Shown here piece by piece: positions 1 to 5,999 of a DNA stretch of 9,348 bases. This stretch comes from CAIWXH01 sp964555675. Its GTDB lineage: Bacteria > Chloroflexota > Chloroflexia > Chloroflexales > Chloroflexaceae. The stretch's first letter is position 1, and every line of letters starts with the position of its first letter. Below the pieces are notes generated by a model. It was not told the DNA's origin and ran no database searches. It saw only the letters and a list, made by a program, of their open reading frames with translations. The DNA is taken from the NCBI GenBank assembly GCA_964555675.1, contig CAZKTU010000254.1:1-9348 (forward strand), read 5' to 3'. The position numbers were made by a program, and so were the translations under genes.

Positions 1-554
1 GGGTCGGTCCACATGATCAGGGCGTCCTCGCCGTTGTCGGTGTAGTAGCGGGTGCGCGTGCCGGCGGGTTGGAAGCCGTACTTGAGGTAGAGGTGCTGGG
101 CGCTGAGGTTGCTGACCCGCACCTCGAGGGTGATCTGGCGGGCGCCGAGCTCGTAGGCGTGGTCGATCAGGGCATTGAGCAGTAGCTCGCCGACGCCCTT
201 ACCGCGCTGGGCCGGCTCGACCGCGATTGTGGTGATATGGGCGTCGTCGACGGTGAGCCAGAGGCCCCCATAGCCGACGATGGGGGTGTCGGCGGGCTGC
301 TCCTCGGGCTGGGGGAAGATCGCGCCGATCAGCTGGGTGATGAGGTTGGCCCGGCGCTGGGCCTGGGCTGGGCCGCTGGGGACTGGCGGCGGCGGGGCGG
401 CGCTGGACCGGGCGACGATGTAGCGGCAGCTCTGGGTGTTGCGGATCTCGCGGCGGTAGGTGCTGGCCGACCAGGGGGTGGTGAAGCTCTGGCTCTCGAT
501 CGCCTGGACGTAGGGGATGTCGTCCTCCGTCATCGGCTCGATGAAGTAGTACAT
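1..554 (-). CDS. rimI: Ribosomal-protein-alanine N-acetyltransferase RimI-like (GNAT), 3' end cut by window
   Basis: GNAT-fold acetyltransferase. RimI family members transfer acetyl from acetyl-CoA to the N-terminal alanine of ribosomal protein S18 and sometimes other proteins, in the cytosol. 184 codons are visible. The N-terminus reads MYYFIEPMTEDDIPYV, followed by an SFTTPWS segment (residues 23-29) typical of RimI. The acetyl-CoA pyrophosphate-binding loop is QRGKGVG (116-122) after the VEP strand, and the RimI-type tail YYTDNGEDA lies at about 170-178. The ATG at 554-552 is supported by GGAG six bases upstream. Residues about 50-90 form an insert absent from the classical enzyme (about 150 residues): a proline run, then a short hydrophobic stretch (LITQLIGAIF), then an acidic/proline segment. 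The gene lies 103 bp downstream of the lipoprotein gene in the same direction. The family call is firm; the exact substrate (S18 or another protein) is inferred. The stop codon lies outside the window. Confidence 0.9.
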   Translation of the reverse strand, partial: MYYFIEPMTEDDIPYVQAIESQSFTTPWSASTYRREIRNTQSCRYIVARSSAAPPPPVPSGPAQAQRRANLITQLIGAIFPQPEEQPADTPIVGYGGLWLTVDDAHITTIAVEPAQRGKGVGELLLNALIDHAYELGARQITLEVRVSNLSAQHLYLKYGFQPAGTRTRYYTDNGEDALIMWTD

Positions 555-590
555 CGGTCGCTCCGCGAGACCAGGCGCGAGTGGGAGGGA

Positions 591-645
591 GGGCGGGGGC
601 CGGCAGGCCGCGTGTGAAGCCAGTAGCGGTCGCCTGCCCCCGCCC
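591..645. repeat. GC-rich imperfect inverted repeat between lipoprotein gene and rimI
   Basis: The arms GGGCGGGGG (591-599) and CCCCCGCCC (637-645) are perfectly complementary. Inside them CAGGC (604-608) pairs with GCCTG (632-636), leaving a 4-base bulge and a loop of about 23 bases. It starts 13 bases beyond the lipoprotein stop codon on the minus strand. This position fits a transcription terminator or 3' stabilising hairpin for that gene, or partial read-through control of rimI. No clear T-run follows on the minus strand, so intrinsic termination is not demonstrated. Confidence 0.5.
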
Positions 646-657
646 TTTGCCCCGCGC

Positions 658-1485
658 TTACTGGCCCAGGGGCGTGGCCGACTCGACGGTGAACAGGCTC
701 TGGTAGGCGCCGTCTTTGCCGAAGCCGCCGCCGGTCTGGAACGTACCAGTGACCTCGACCAGGCCCCAGACGTAGCTGTTGTTCGGGCCGACATTCAGCT
801 CGGAGGACTTATCGGGCGGGAAGCCCTCCATCCAGATCGGCGCGCCGATCGGCTGGGGGCTGGCGCCGTCCTCCTCGGTCGAGACGCCCTCGGCGAGCAC
901 ATAGATCACCGAGTTCCAGAAATAGTAGCCCTGGGTGGTGATCGTCTGGCCGTTGTACTGCTCGGGGTTGCGCTGCAGCTCGAAGAAGCTGACCTTGCCC
1001 TCGCCGAGGGCGCGGTCCTCGATCTTGTTCTCGACGCGCTTGACCTGCTCGATCGGCTCGGCGCTGGTGACGTTGAGCTGATGCTGGTACTGGCCGCCGG
1101 GGCCAAAGCCGCCGCCCGAGCTGAAGTTGCCCGCCACGCGCACGAAGCCGTAGACCGCGTCGCCGGGGCGGTGCAGCTCGGAGGTTACCTCGGCCGGGAA
1201 GCCCTCGAGCCAGATTGTCTCGCCCAGGGGCTGGGCGTCGAGGCCGTTGTCGAGGGTGCTGACCCCAAGGGCGAGGACCGAGACGGTCGGGTCGCCGGGA
1301 CGCCACAGGTAGGCCCCATCTACGGTGATCGGCTTGCCGTTATAGTCCTGGGGGTTGCTGGTCACTTGCTGAACATAGAGCGGCGCGCCGCTGGCGCCCG
1401 GCTGGCCGCCACAGGTAGCCAGAAGGAGCAAGGCTGCGCCAAGCAGGGCGGCGAGCGACACGGCCCGCCAGGGTTTCCGCAACAT
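658..1485 (-). CDS. Putative lipoprotein with two tandem copies of an OB-like domain
   Basis: 275 residues, function unknown. The N-terminus is a lipoprotein signal: basic MLRKPWR, a hydrophobic stretch (residues 8-22) and LLATC with Cys25 as the likely lipidated residue (Thr at -1 is tolerated but not ideal), so it is probably anchored to the outer face of the membrane. The mature part holds two copies of one domain, at about 36-145 and 165-274. They share NP(Q/E)xYNG, LAxGVST, QP(L/I)G, IW(L/M)EGFP, a SEL motif, a (V/L)xVxG strand and GGGFG, and are joined by a charged linker (146-164). The NPxxYNGxxITxxGxYxW pattern at the start of each copy recalls beta-barrel/OB-like extracytoplasmic domains; this fold guess is inference. 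The ATG start is supported by AGGAGG (1499-1494) eight bases upstream. It is transcribed from the extended -10 promoter at 1613-1641, divergently from rny, with rimI downstream. Confidence 0.85.
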   Translation of the reverse strand: MLRKPWRAVSLAALLGAALLLLATCGGQPGASGAPLYVQQVTSNPQDYNGKPITVDGAYLWRPGDPTVSVLALGVSTLDNGLDAQPLGETIWLEGFPAEVTSELHRPGDAVYGFVRVAGNFSSGGGFGPGGQYQHQLNVTSAEPIEQVKRVENKIEDRALGEGKVSFFELQRNPEQYNGQTITTQGYYFWNSVIYVLAEGVSTEEDGASPQPIGAPIWMEGFPPDKSSELNVGPNNSYVWGLVEVTGTFQTGGGFGKDGAYQSLFTVESATPLGQ

Positions 1486-1612
1486 CTGTAAAGCCTCCTA
1501 CGAGAGCCTGACTGCGCGCCTGCGGCGCGGGGCCGGGGGGCCGGGGAGCACGGCATGGTGCAGCGGGCCCGGGACAATACGACACAGGATCGCATCGCCG
1601 CGGCTCGGCGCG

Positions 1613-1641
1613 ATTATACCAGAAGGCTTTGTCAGGGGCAA
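1613..1641 (-). promoter_or_regulatory. Extended -10 sigma-70-type promoter for the lipoprotein gene
   Basis: On the minus strand, TTGCCC (1641-1636) is followed by a 17-base spacer and a perfect TATAAT (1618-1613). The spacer ends in TGG directly before the -10, giving the extended -10 TGn motif. The predicted transcript starts near 1606 and has a leader of about 120 bases before the ATG at 1485. This is a motif reading, not an experimental start site. Confidence 0.7.
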
Positions 1642-1687
1642 CCGGACCCCCCGCGGGAATTCTATACTGATGAACGTAGGGAAATTC

Positions 1688-1716
1688 TTGACAGCGCGAG
1701 TCCTCGTCAGTATTAT
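1688..1716 (+). promoter_or_regulatory. Near-consensus sigma-70-type promoter for rny
   Basis: A perfect TTGACA -35 (1688-1693), a 17-base spacer and TATTAT -10 (1711-1716, five of six consensus). This is the best promoter in the window and implies strong constitutive transcription. Initiation is predicted near 1723, giving an rny leader of about 105 bases. Confidence 0.8.
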
Positions 1717-1763
1717 TAGCATACTTACGGAGCTTAATCCCAAACGGGCCTTCATGAGCACAA

Positions 1764-1792
1764 CGGGGCTCACCCCCCAAGGTGACGCCCCG
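1764..1792 (+). promoter_or_regulatory. Hairpin in the 5' leader of rny
   Basis: CGGGGC-TCACC (1764-1774) pairs with GGTGA-C-GCCCCG (1781-1792). This is an 11-bp stem with one bulged C (1786) and a 6-base loop (CCCCAA). It ends 24 bases before the rny ribosome-binding site and is not followed by a T-run, so it is more likely a leader stability or processing element than a terminator. An 8-base palindrome (AGTGCACT, 1796-1803) follows directly. Confidence 0.55.
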
Positions 1793-1827
1793 CTTAGTGC
1801 ACTTTAACAACCGCATAGGAGGCTACT

Positions 1828-3360
1828 GTGATAGAGCTACTCTGGGTCGCGCTGGCCCTGGTAGTCGGACTTGCCGCAGGCGCGGGTCTGGGCATCGCAT
1901 GGGTCAACAACGGAACCAACTCCCTGGCTCAGCAGAAGGCGGCCGAGGCCCGGCTGCTGCTCGAGGAGGCCCGCTCCCAGCAGAAGGAACTTTTGCTGCA
2001 GGCCAAGGATGAGGCCCTGCGCGTGCGCAATGACGCAGAGGCCGAGCTGCGCGAGTCGCGGCAGGGTCTGCAAAAGCAGGAAGAGCGCCTGCAACGGAAG
2101 GAGGAGAATCTCGATCGGAAGATCGAGGGCCTTGAGCGCCGCGAACGGCAGCTCCAGACCCGCGAGCGACAGATCGAGCAGTTGCACCAGGAGGCCGAGC
2201 GTCTGAAGGGCACCCAGGTGTCCGAGCTCGAGCGCATCTCGCAGTTGGGCCGCGACGAGGCCCGCGAGATCATCCTGGCGCAGGTCGAGCGCGAGACTCG
2301 CGACGATGCGGCCCGTCGCATCCGCGAGATCGAGCAGCAGACCAAAGAGGAGGCTGAGAAGACGGCCCGCAAGATTATCGGGCTCGCCATCCAGCGCTCC
2401 GCCAGTGATTACGTGGCTGAGATCACTGTCTCAACGGTGAATCTGCCGAGCGAAGAGCTCAAGGGCCGGATCATCGGTCGCGAGGGCCGCAATATCAGGG
2501 CCTTCGAGCAGTTCACCGGTGTCGATATTATTGTCGACGATACCCCCGAGGCCGTCACCCTCTCGTGCCATGACCCCGTGCGCCGCGAGGTGGCCCGGGT
2601 CGCCCTGATCAAGCTGCTGAAGGACGGACGGATTCACCCCTCGCGCATCGAAGAGGTGGTGCAAAAGACACAGGTCGAGATCGATGCCGTGATGCGCGAA
2701 GAGGGCGAGCGCGTGGCCTATGAGGCCAATGTGCAGGGCCTGCATCCCGACCTGATCAAGCTGCTGGGGCGGCTCAAGTACCGCACCAGCTACGGTCAGA
2801 ATGTGCTCCAGCACTCGCTGGAGTGTTCGCTGCTCGCGGCGCATATGGCCGCCGAGCTCGGTGGAAACATCAACGTCGCCAAGACGGCGGCGCTGCTCCA
2901 TGATATCGGTAAGGCGGTCGACCACGAAGTTCAGGGGCCCCACGCCCTGATCGGGGCTGATATTGCCCGCCGCCTTGGCCGCTCGCCCGCGATCGTCCAC
3001 GCGATCGCCGCCCACCACCACGACGAGGAGCCGACTTCGGTCGAGGCCTTCCTCGTCATCGCCGCCGATGCGATCTCGGGCGGACGCCCCGGCGCTCGCC
3101 GCGAGACGCTCGACCTCTATATCAAGCGCCTCGAGGCGCTCGAGACGGTCGCGACTTCGTTCCCCGGCGTGCAGCGCGCCTTCGCGGTGCAGGCCGGCCG
3201 CGAGGTGCGCGTGATGGTCCAACCAGATCAGATCGATGACCTCGCCAGCATCCACCTGGCGCGCGACGTCGCCAAGAAGATCGAGGAGAGCTTGCAGTAC
3301 CCCGGTCAGATCAAGGTGACGATTATTCGAGAGACCCGTGCGGTCGACTACGCTCGCTAG
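1828..3360 (+). CDS. rny: Ribonuclease Y
   Basis: Membrane-anchored endoribonuclease that initiates bulk mRNA decay in many bacteria lacking RNase E. The 510-residue length fits the family. Order: N-terminal membrane helix (residues about 3-25); long charged coiled coil rich in E, Q and R (about 32-190); KH RNA-binding domain with GRIIGREGRNIR (213-224) and VDDTPEAVTLS; HD metal-dependent phosphohydrolase domain with the catalytic HD pair at His358-Asp359 inside LLHDIGK, plus HHHDEE and ADAISGGRPGAR. The C-terminus matches the family ending (PGQIKVTIIRET). The start is GTG, chosen because AGGAGG (1817-1822) lies five bases upstream and the membrane helix begins at once. Its own strong promoter lies at 1688-1716. 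spoVS follows on the same strand. In Bacillus ymdB lies between the two; here it does not. Confidence 0.97.
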   Translation: MIELLWVALALVVGLAAGAGLGIAWVNNGTNSLAQQKAAEARLLLEEARSQQKELLLQAKDEALRVRNDAEAELRESRQGLQKQEERLQRKEENLDRKIEGLERRERQLQTRERQIEQLHQEAERLKGTQVSELERISQLGRDEAREIILAQVERETRDDAARRIREIEQQTKEEAEKTARKIIGLAIQRSASDYVAEITVSTVNLPSEELKGRIIGREGRNIRAFEQFTGVDIIVDDTPEAVTLSCHDPVRREVARVALIKLLKDGRIHPSRIEEVVQKTQVEIDAVMREEGERVAYEANVQGLHPDLIKLLGRLKYRTSYGQNVLQHSLECSLLAAHMAAELGGNINVAKTAALLHDIGKAVDHEVQGPHALIGADIARRLGRSPAIVHAIAAHHHDEEPTSVEAFLVIAADAISGGRPGARRETLDLYIKRLEALETVATSFPGVQRAFAVQAGREVRVMVQPDQIDDLASIHLARDVAKKIEESLQYPGQIKVTIIRETRAVDYAR

Positions 3361-3368
3361 AGGGCCTT

Positions 3369-3423
3369 CGGTGACAGGACGCCACGCTGGCACGCAGCTT
3401 GCTAGTATGACAGCCTGTCACCG
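3369..3423. promoter_or_regulatory. 10-bp perfect inverted repeat upstream of spoVS (possible operator or rny 3' hairpin)
   Basis: CGGTGACAGG (3369-3378) and CCTGTCACCG (3414-3423) are exact reverse complements 35 bases apart. The right arm is also part of a tight palindrome TGACAG-C-CTGTCA (3408-3420), so TGACAG occurs three times. The element starts 8 bases after the rny stop and ends about 40 bases before the spoVS -10 box. It could be a protein-binding site for spoVS control or a stem protecting the rny transcript end. No T-run follows. Confidence 0.5.
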
Positions 3424-3458
3424 ATGTCTCAAGACCGTGTGGCCGCCCACCGAGCGCC

Positions 3459-3469
3459 TGTGGTACAAT
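3459..3469 (+). promoter_or_regulatory. Extended -10 promoter for spoVS
   Basis: TGTGG followed by TACAAT (3464-3469, five of six consensus) forms a strong extended -10. No good -35 is present at the right distance, as is common for extended -10 promoters. The predicted start near 3476 lies downstream of an in-frame ATG at 3424, which argues against that ATG being the real spoVS start. Confidence 0.55.
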
Positions 3470-3516
3470 CCGCTGGCGACGCTGTTGATACATCTTCGCA
3501 AAGGAGGGCTGGCGCG

Positions 3517-3924
3517 ATGAGCCTTGAAACGTCACCTGATGAGCTACCATCAGAGCCCACTACGACCGACACACAGGAGGACCGTATGACCAATGCTCAG
3601 TCGCTGCCGCTCGCTCGCGCTGTCGGCGCCAGTGCCCCACAGGCTGCCGAGACCCAGCGCTCGGCAGAGGTACTCAAGGTTTCCACCCGCTCTCGCCCAA
3701 GTGCCGTCGCCGGGGCTATCGCCGGCGTGATCCGCGAGAACGGCATGGCTGAGGTGCAGTCGATCGGCGCCGGCGCCACCAACCAGGCGATCAAGGCCGT
3801 CGCGATCGCCCGCAGCTATCTCAACGAGGAGGGGATCGACATTATCTGCATCCCCTCGTTCATCGACGTCGCGATCGACGACGAGGAGCGGACCGCAATC
3901 CGGCTCCTGATCGAGCGCCGCTAG
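3517..3924 (+). CDS. spoVS: Stage V sporulation protein S (SpoVS family) with N-terminal extension
   Basis: SpoVS is a small Alba-like protein family found in sporulating Firmicutes and also in non-sporulating phyla such as Deinococcus-Thermus and Chloroflexota. In Bacillus it affects sporulation and acts genetically with YmdB. The conserved core begins at AEVLKVSTRSRPS (residue 50 from this start). It continues through AVAGAIAGVIRENG, the signature IGAGATNQAIKAVAIAR and IDIICIPSFIDVAIDDEERTA to the end, and matches the usual protein of about 86 residues almost end to end. From the ATG at 3517 the product is 135 residues; AGGAGG (3502-3507) lies nine bases upstream. A second in-frame ATG at 3586 has AGGAGG five bases upstream and would give 112 residues. 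The extra N-terminus is acidic and Thr/Ser/Pro-rich, probably disordered. Which start is used, or whether both are, cannot be told from sequence. Confidence 0.9.
   Translation: MSLETSPDELPSEPTTTDTQEDRMTNAQSLPLARAVGASAPQAAETQRSAEVLKVSTRSRPSAVAGAIAGVIRENGMAEVQSIGAGATNQAIKAVAIARSYLNEEGIDIICIPSFIDVAIDDEERTAIRLLIERR
3536..3553 (+). promoter_or_regulatory. Small hairpin between the two spoVS translation starts
   Basis: CTGATG (3536-3541) and CATCAG (3548-3553) form a perfect 6-bp stem with a 6-base loop. It sits after the first spoVS start and 21 bases before the second ribosome-binding site. It might influence use of the second start; a stem this short can also occur by chance. Confidence 0.3.
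3575..3588 (+). promoter_or_regulatory. Second in-frame ribosome-binding site and ATG inside spoVS
   Basis: AGGAGG (3575-3580), a five-base spacer and ATG (3586-3588) lie in the spoVS frame, 23 codons after the first start. Spacing and strength are at least as good as for the first start, so a 112-residue form is plausible alongside or instead of the 135-residue form. Confidence 0.6.
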
Positions 3925-3928
3925 CCTC

Positions 3929-3946
3929 CTGTGCGGTTCCGCGCAG
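3929..3946 (+). terminator. Weak terminator-like hairpin after spoVS
   Basis: CTGTGCG pairs with CGCGCAG (one T·G pair) around a GTTC loop, five bases after the spoVS stop. It is followed by TCTGTT, which is only modestly T-rich. Plausible as an inefficient intrinsic terminator in a GC-rich genome. Confidence 0.4.
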
Positions 3947-3998
3947 TCTGTTGCGCGCGGCGACCGTCGCCCCTCTGGGGCTGCTTTGCTCTGGACAA

Positions 3999-4050
3999 GA
4001 TACCGGGTCGTCTCGTTCGGTGACAAGGTGACACGAGGCCGCCCGGTATC
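3999..4050. repeat. Long inverted repeat between spoVS and the cNMP/CBS/DUF294 gene
   Basis: The perfect 9-bp arms GATACCGGG (3999-4007) and CCCGGTATC (4042-4050) enclose a second stem, CTCG (4012-4015) with CGAG (4034-4037), and a loop carrying the tandem GGTGACA words. There is no T-run on either side. It may be a transcript-end structure for spoVS, a binding site, or a leader element of the downstream gene. Nothing else is recognisable in the 203-bp gap apart from a pyrimidine run at 4084-4098. I see no convincing promoter for the next gene. Confidence 0.5.
4019..4033 (+). repeat. Tandem GGTGACA direct repeat (period 8)
   Basis: GGTGACA occurs at 4019-4025 and 4027-4033, separated by one A, within the loop of the larger inverted repeat. 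The same word forms the left arm of the inverted repeat upstream of spoVS (3370-3376) and, inverted, its right arm (3416-3422). The 10-base context TTCGGTGACA is identical at 3367 and 4016. Confidence 0.5.
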
Positions 4051-4127
4051 GCCGGCGCCCGAGGCCGCATTGCGGCCCGCACGCCCCCTCTCCCCCCTGC
4101 TCTCACCCGCTCTGTGAGGGCTTCTCC

Positions 4128-5999
4128 ATGGACGAGATTGTCGCTTTCCTCCAGGCCCACCCGCCCTTCGACCGGCTCCCGCCGGCCGCCCTCGCGCGCC
4201 TTGCCTCCGGCCTGCAGATCGAGTACTTTGCCGCCGGCCACCCTATCCTCACCCACGGCGGCGTCCCCGCCCGTTTCCTCTATGTGATCCGCAAGGGCAG
4301 CGTCGACCTCCTGCGCGAGCAGGACGGCGAGGTCGTGATCTTCGACAGCCTCGGCCCCGGCGAGGCCTTCGGTCACCCCTCGCTCATCCGCGGCCGCCCC
4401 CCTAGCGTCACCGTGCGCGCCCACAGCGAGACCCTCGCCCTGCTCATCCCCGCACAGGCCTTCCACGCGCTGCGGGCCGAACACGCCGCCTTCGCCGAGT
4501 TCTTCGCCGCCGCCGCCCTCGAGCGCCTCGACTTCGCCCTCAAGAGCCGCCACGCCGAGGCCGCGCCCTCGCTCTTCCAGCGACGTATGGGCGACCTCGT
4601 CCGCCGCCCTGTGGTCTGTGTGCGCCCCGAGGTGAGCGTGGGCGAGGCCGCCCGCCAGATGCGCGAGCACGATGTCTCGTGGCTGATCGTCGATAACCCG
4701 CCCTTCGATCTGCTCGACGCCGGCAGCGGGATCGTCACCGACAGCGATCTGCGCAACCGCGTGCTCGCCGCCGGTCTGCCCGACAGCACGCCCGTGCGCG
4801 AGGTGATGACCGCCCCGGCTACGACGGTCGATGCCGCGTGCCTGGTCTTCGAGGGCCTGATGCTGATGCTCGAGCGGGGCATCCACCACCTCCCCGTCAC
4901 CGAGGACGGGCTGGTGATCGGCATGGTGACCGACGCCGACATCCTGCGCGAGCAGAGCAGCAGCCCGCTCTTCCTGCCCCGCCAGCTCGAGCGGGCCCGC
5001 ACCCTCGCCGAACTGCGCCGCTACGGCGACCAGGTCTTCAGCACGGTCGCCGGCCTGATCGACGCCAACGCCCGCTTCTCGGATATCGGGCGCGTGGTCG
5101 CCGTCGCCCACGACGCCCTGCTCCGCCGACTCTTGCGCGACGCCGAGGCCGAGCTCGGCGCGCCCCCCGCGCCCTACGCCTGGCTGGTCCTCGGCAGCGA
5201 GGGTCGCTTCGAACAGACCCTGCGCACCGACCAGGATAACGCTCTGGTCTACGCCGACGGGGCCCCGCCCGAGGCCGCGGCCTACTTCAAAGCCCTGGCC
5301 GAGCTGCTGGTCGAGCGCCTGGTGGCCTGCGGCTTCCCCCGCTGCCCCGGCGAGATCATGGCCACCAACCCGCAGTGGCGTCAGCCCCTGGCCGTGTGGC
5401 AGGGCTACTTCGCCCGCTGGATCGAGACCCCCGACGAGGAGAACCTGCTGCGCACGGCGATCTTCTTCGATTTCCGCCAGCTCCATGGCGCCCTCGACGC
5501 CGAGGCGGTCCTGCGCCCGATCATCGCTCGCGCCCCGGCCCACAGGCTGTTTCTGGCCCGCCTCGCGCGGGCGGGGCTGCGCAACGAGGCCCCGCTCTCG
5601 TTCTTTCGCGGCCTGGCCCTCGAGCGCCGCGGCGAGCAGCGCGGCCTGCTCGATCTCAAGCTTCGCGGGACGGCGATGGTGGTTGACCTGGCCCGCCTCT
5701 TCGCCCTCGAGGCAGGCTGCGCCCTGACCGGCACCGTGGCCCGCCTGCGCGCCTCGTGGCCCGCGGCCAGCCTCAGCGATGGCGAGGCCGAGGCCCTGAT
5801 CCAGGCCTTCGAGCTGCTCAGCTTGCTGCGGCTCAAGCACCAGCGGGCCCAGATCGAGACGGGGGCCGCGCCGACCAACCTGGTGGCGGTGGCGAGCCTG
5901 AGCCCTCGCGAGCAGCGCGAGCTGAAGGAGTCGCTGCAGGCGGTCGCCCGCGTGCAGCGCGGCCTGGCCGCCGAGTACCTGACCGAGAGGCTCGCCTGA
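4128..5999 (+). CDS. cNMP-binding / CBS pair / DUF294 nucleotidyltransferase (GlnD-like) protein
   Basis: 623 residues, cytosolic, no membrane segments. Domains in order: cyclic-nucleotide-binding-like beta-roll (about 10-125); two CBS domains (about 152-215 and 222-280, with GIVTDSDLRNR and GMVTDADILRE), which in other proteins bind adenine nucleotides; DUF294 nucleotidyltransferase core with GSEGRFEQTLRTDQDNA (356-372), whose GS...R and DxD (368/370) resemble the metal- and NTP-binding motif of GlnD-type enzymes; then the helical DUF294 C-terminal domain to the end. The phosphate-binding cassette of the cNMP domain has His83 where canonical proteins have Glu and Pro92 where they have the phosphate-binding Arg, so ordinary cAMP/cGMP binding is doubtful. 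ATG 4128 has GAGGG seven bases upstream. The coding end is coupled to the exonuclease gene. The substrate is unknown; the family is usually annotated only as a putative nucleotidyltransferase or signal-transduction protein. Confidence 0.9.
   Translation: MDEIVAFLQAHPPFDRLPPAALARLASGLQIEYFAAGHPILTHGGVPARFLYVIRKGSVDLLREQDGEVVIFDSLGPGEAFGHPSLIRGRPPSVTVRAHSETLALLIPAQAFHALRAEHAAFAEFFAAAALERLDFALKSRHAEAAPSLFQRRMGDLVRRPVVCVRPEVSVGEAARQMREHDVSWLIVDNPPFDLLDAGSGIVTDSDLRNRVLAAGLPDSTPVREVMTAPATTVDAACLVFEGLMLMLERGIHHLPVTEDGLVIGMVTDADILREQSSSPLFLPRQLERARTLAELRRYGDQVFSTVAGLIDANARFSDIGRVVAVAHDALLRRLLRDAEAELGAPPAPYAWLVLGSEGRFEQTLRTDQDNALVYADGAPPEAAAYFKALAELLVERLVACGFPRCPGEIMATNPQWRQPLAVWQGYFARWIETPDEENLLRTAIFFDFRQLHGALDAEAVLRPIIARAPAHRLFLARLARAGLRNEAPLSFFRGLALERRGEQRGLLDLKLRGTAMVVDLARLFALEAGCALTGTVARLRASWPAASLSDGEAEALIQAFELLSLLRLKHQRAQIETGAAPTNLVAVASLSPREQRELKESLQAVARVQRGLAAEYLTERLA

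Larger units (their letters stand above)
1486..1827. other. Divergent intergenic control region (lipoprotein gene / rny)
   Basis: A 342-bp stretch without a convincing gene. It contains a noticeably less GC-rich core (about 1660-1760), one sigma-70-type promoter on each strand, an untranslated leader of roughly 120 bases for the lipoprotein gene, and an rny leader of about 100 bases with a hairpin. Open frames that cross it on the minus strand have no ribosome-binding site or recognisable protein character and are read as chance. Confidence 0.7.

Noticed and set aside
1340..1816. Minus-strand open frames across the divergent intergenic region
   Set aside because: They overlap the promoters and the lipoprotein signal peptide region in another frame and show no protein-like motif.
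2431..3393. 320-codon minus-strand open frame over rny
   Set aside because: Shadow of the well-supported KH and HD domains of RNase Y.
3403..3408. TAGTAT with preceding TGC as an alternative spoVS promoter
   Set aside because: Only four of six bases match and no -35 is present; the TGTGG-TACAAT box at 3459-3469 is better.
3424..3516. Upstream in-frame ATG as the spoVS start
   Set aside because: It has no ribosome-binding site and precedes the extended -10 box at 3464; later starts have full AGGAGG sites.
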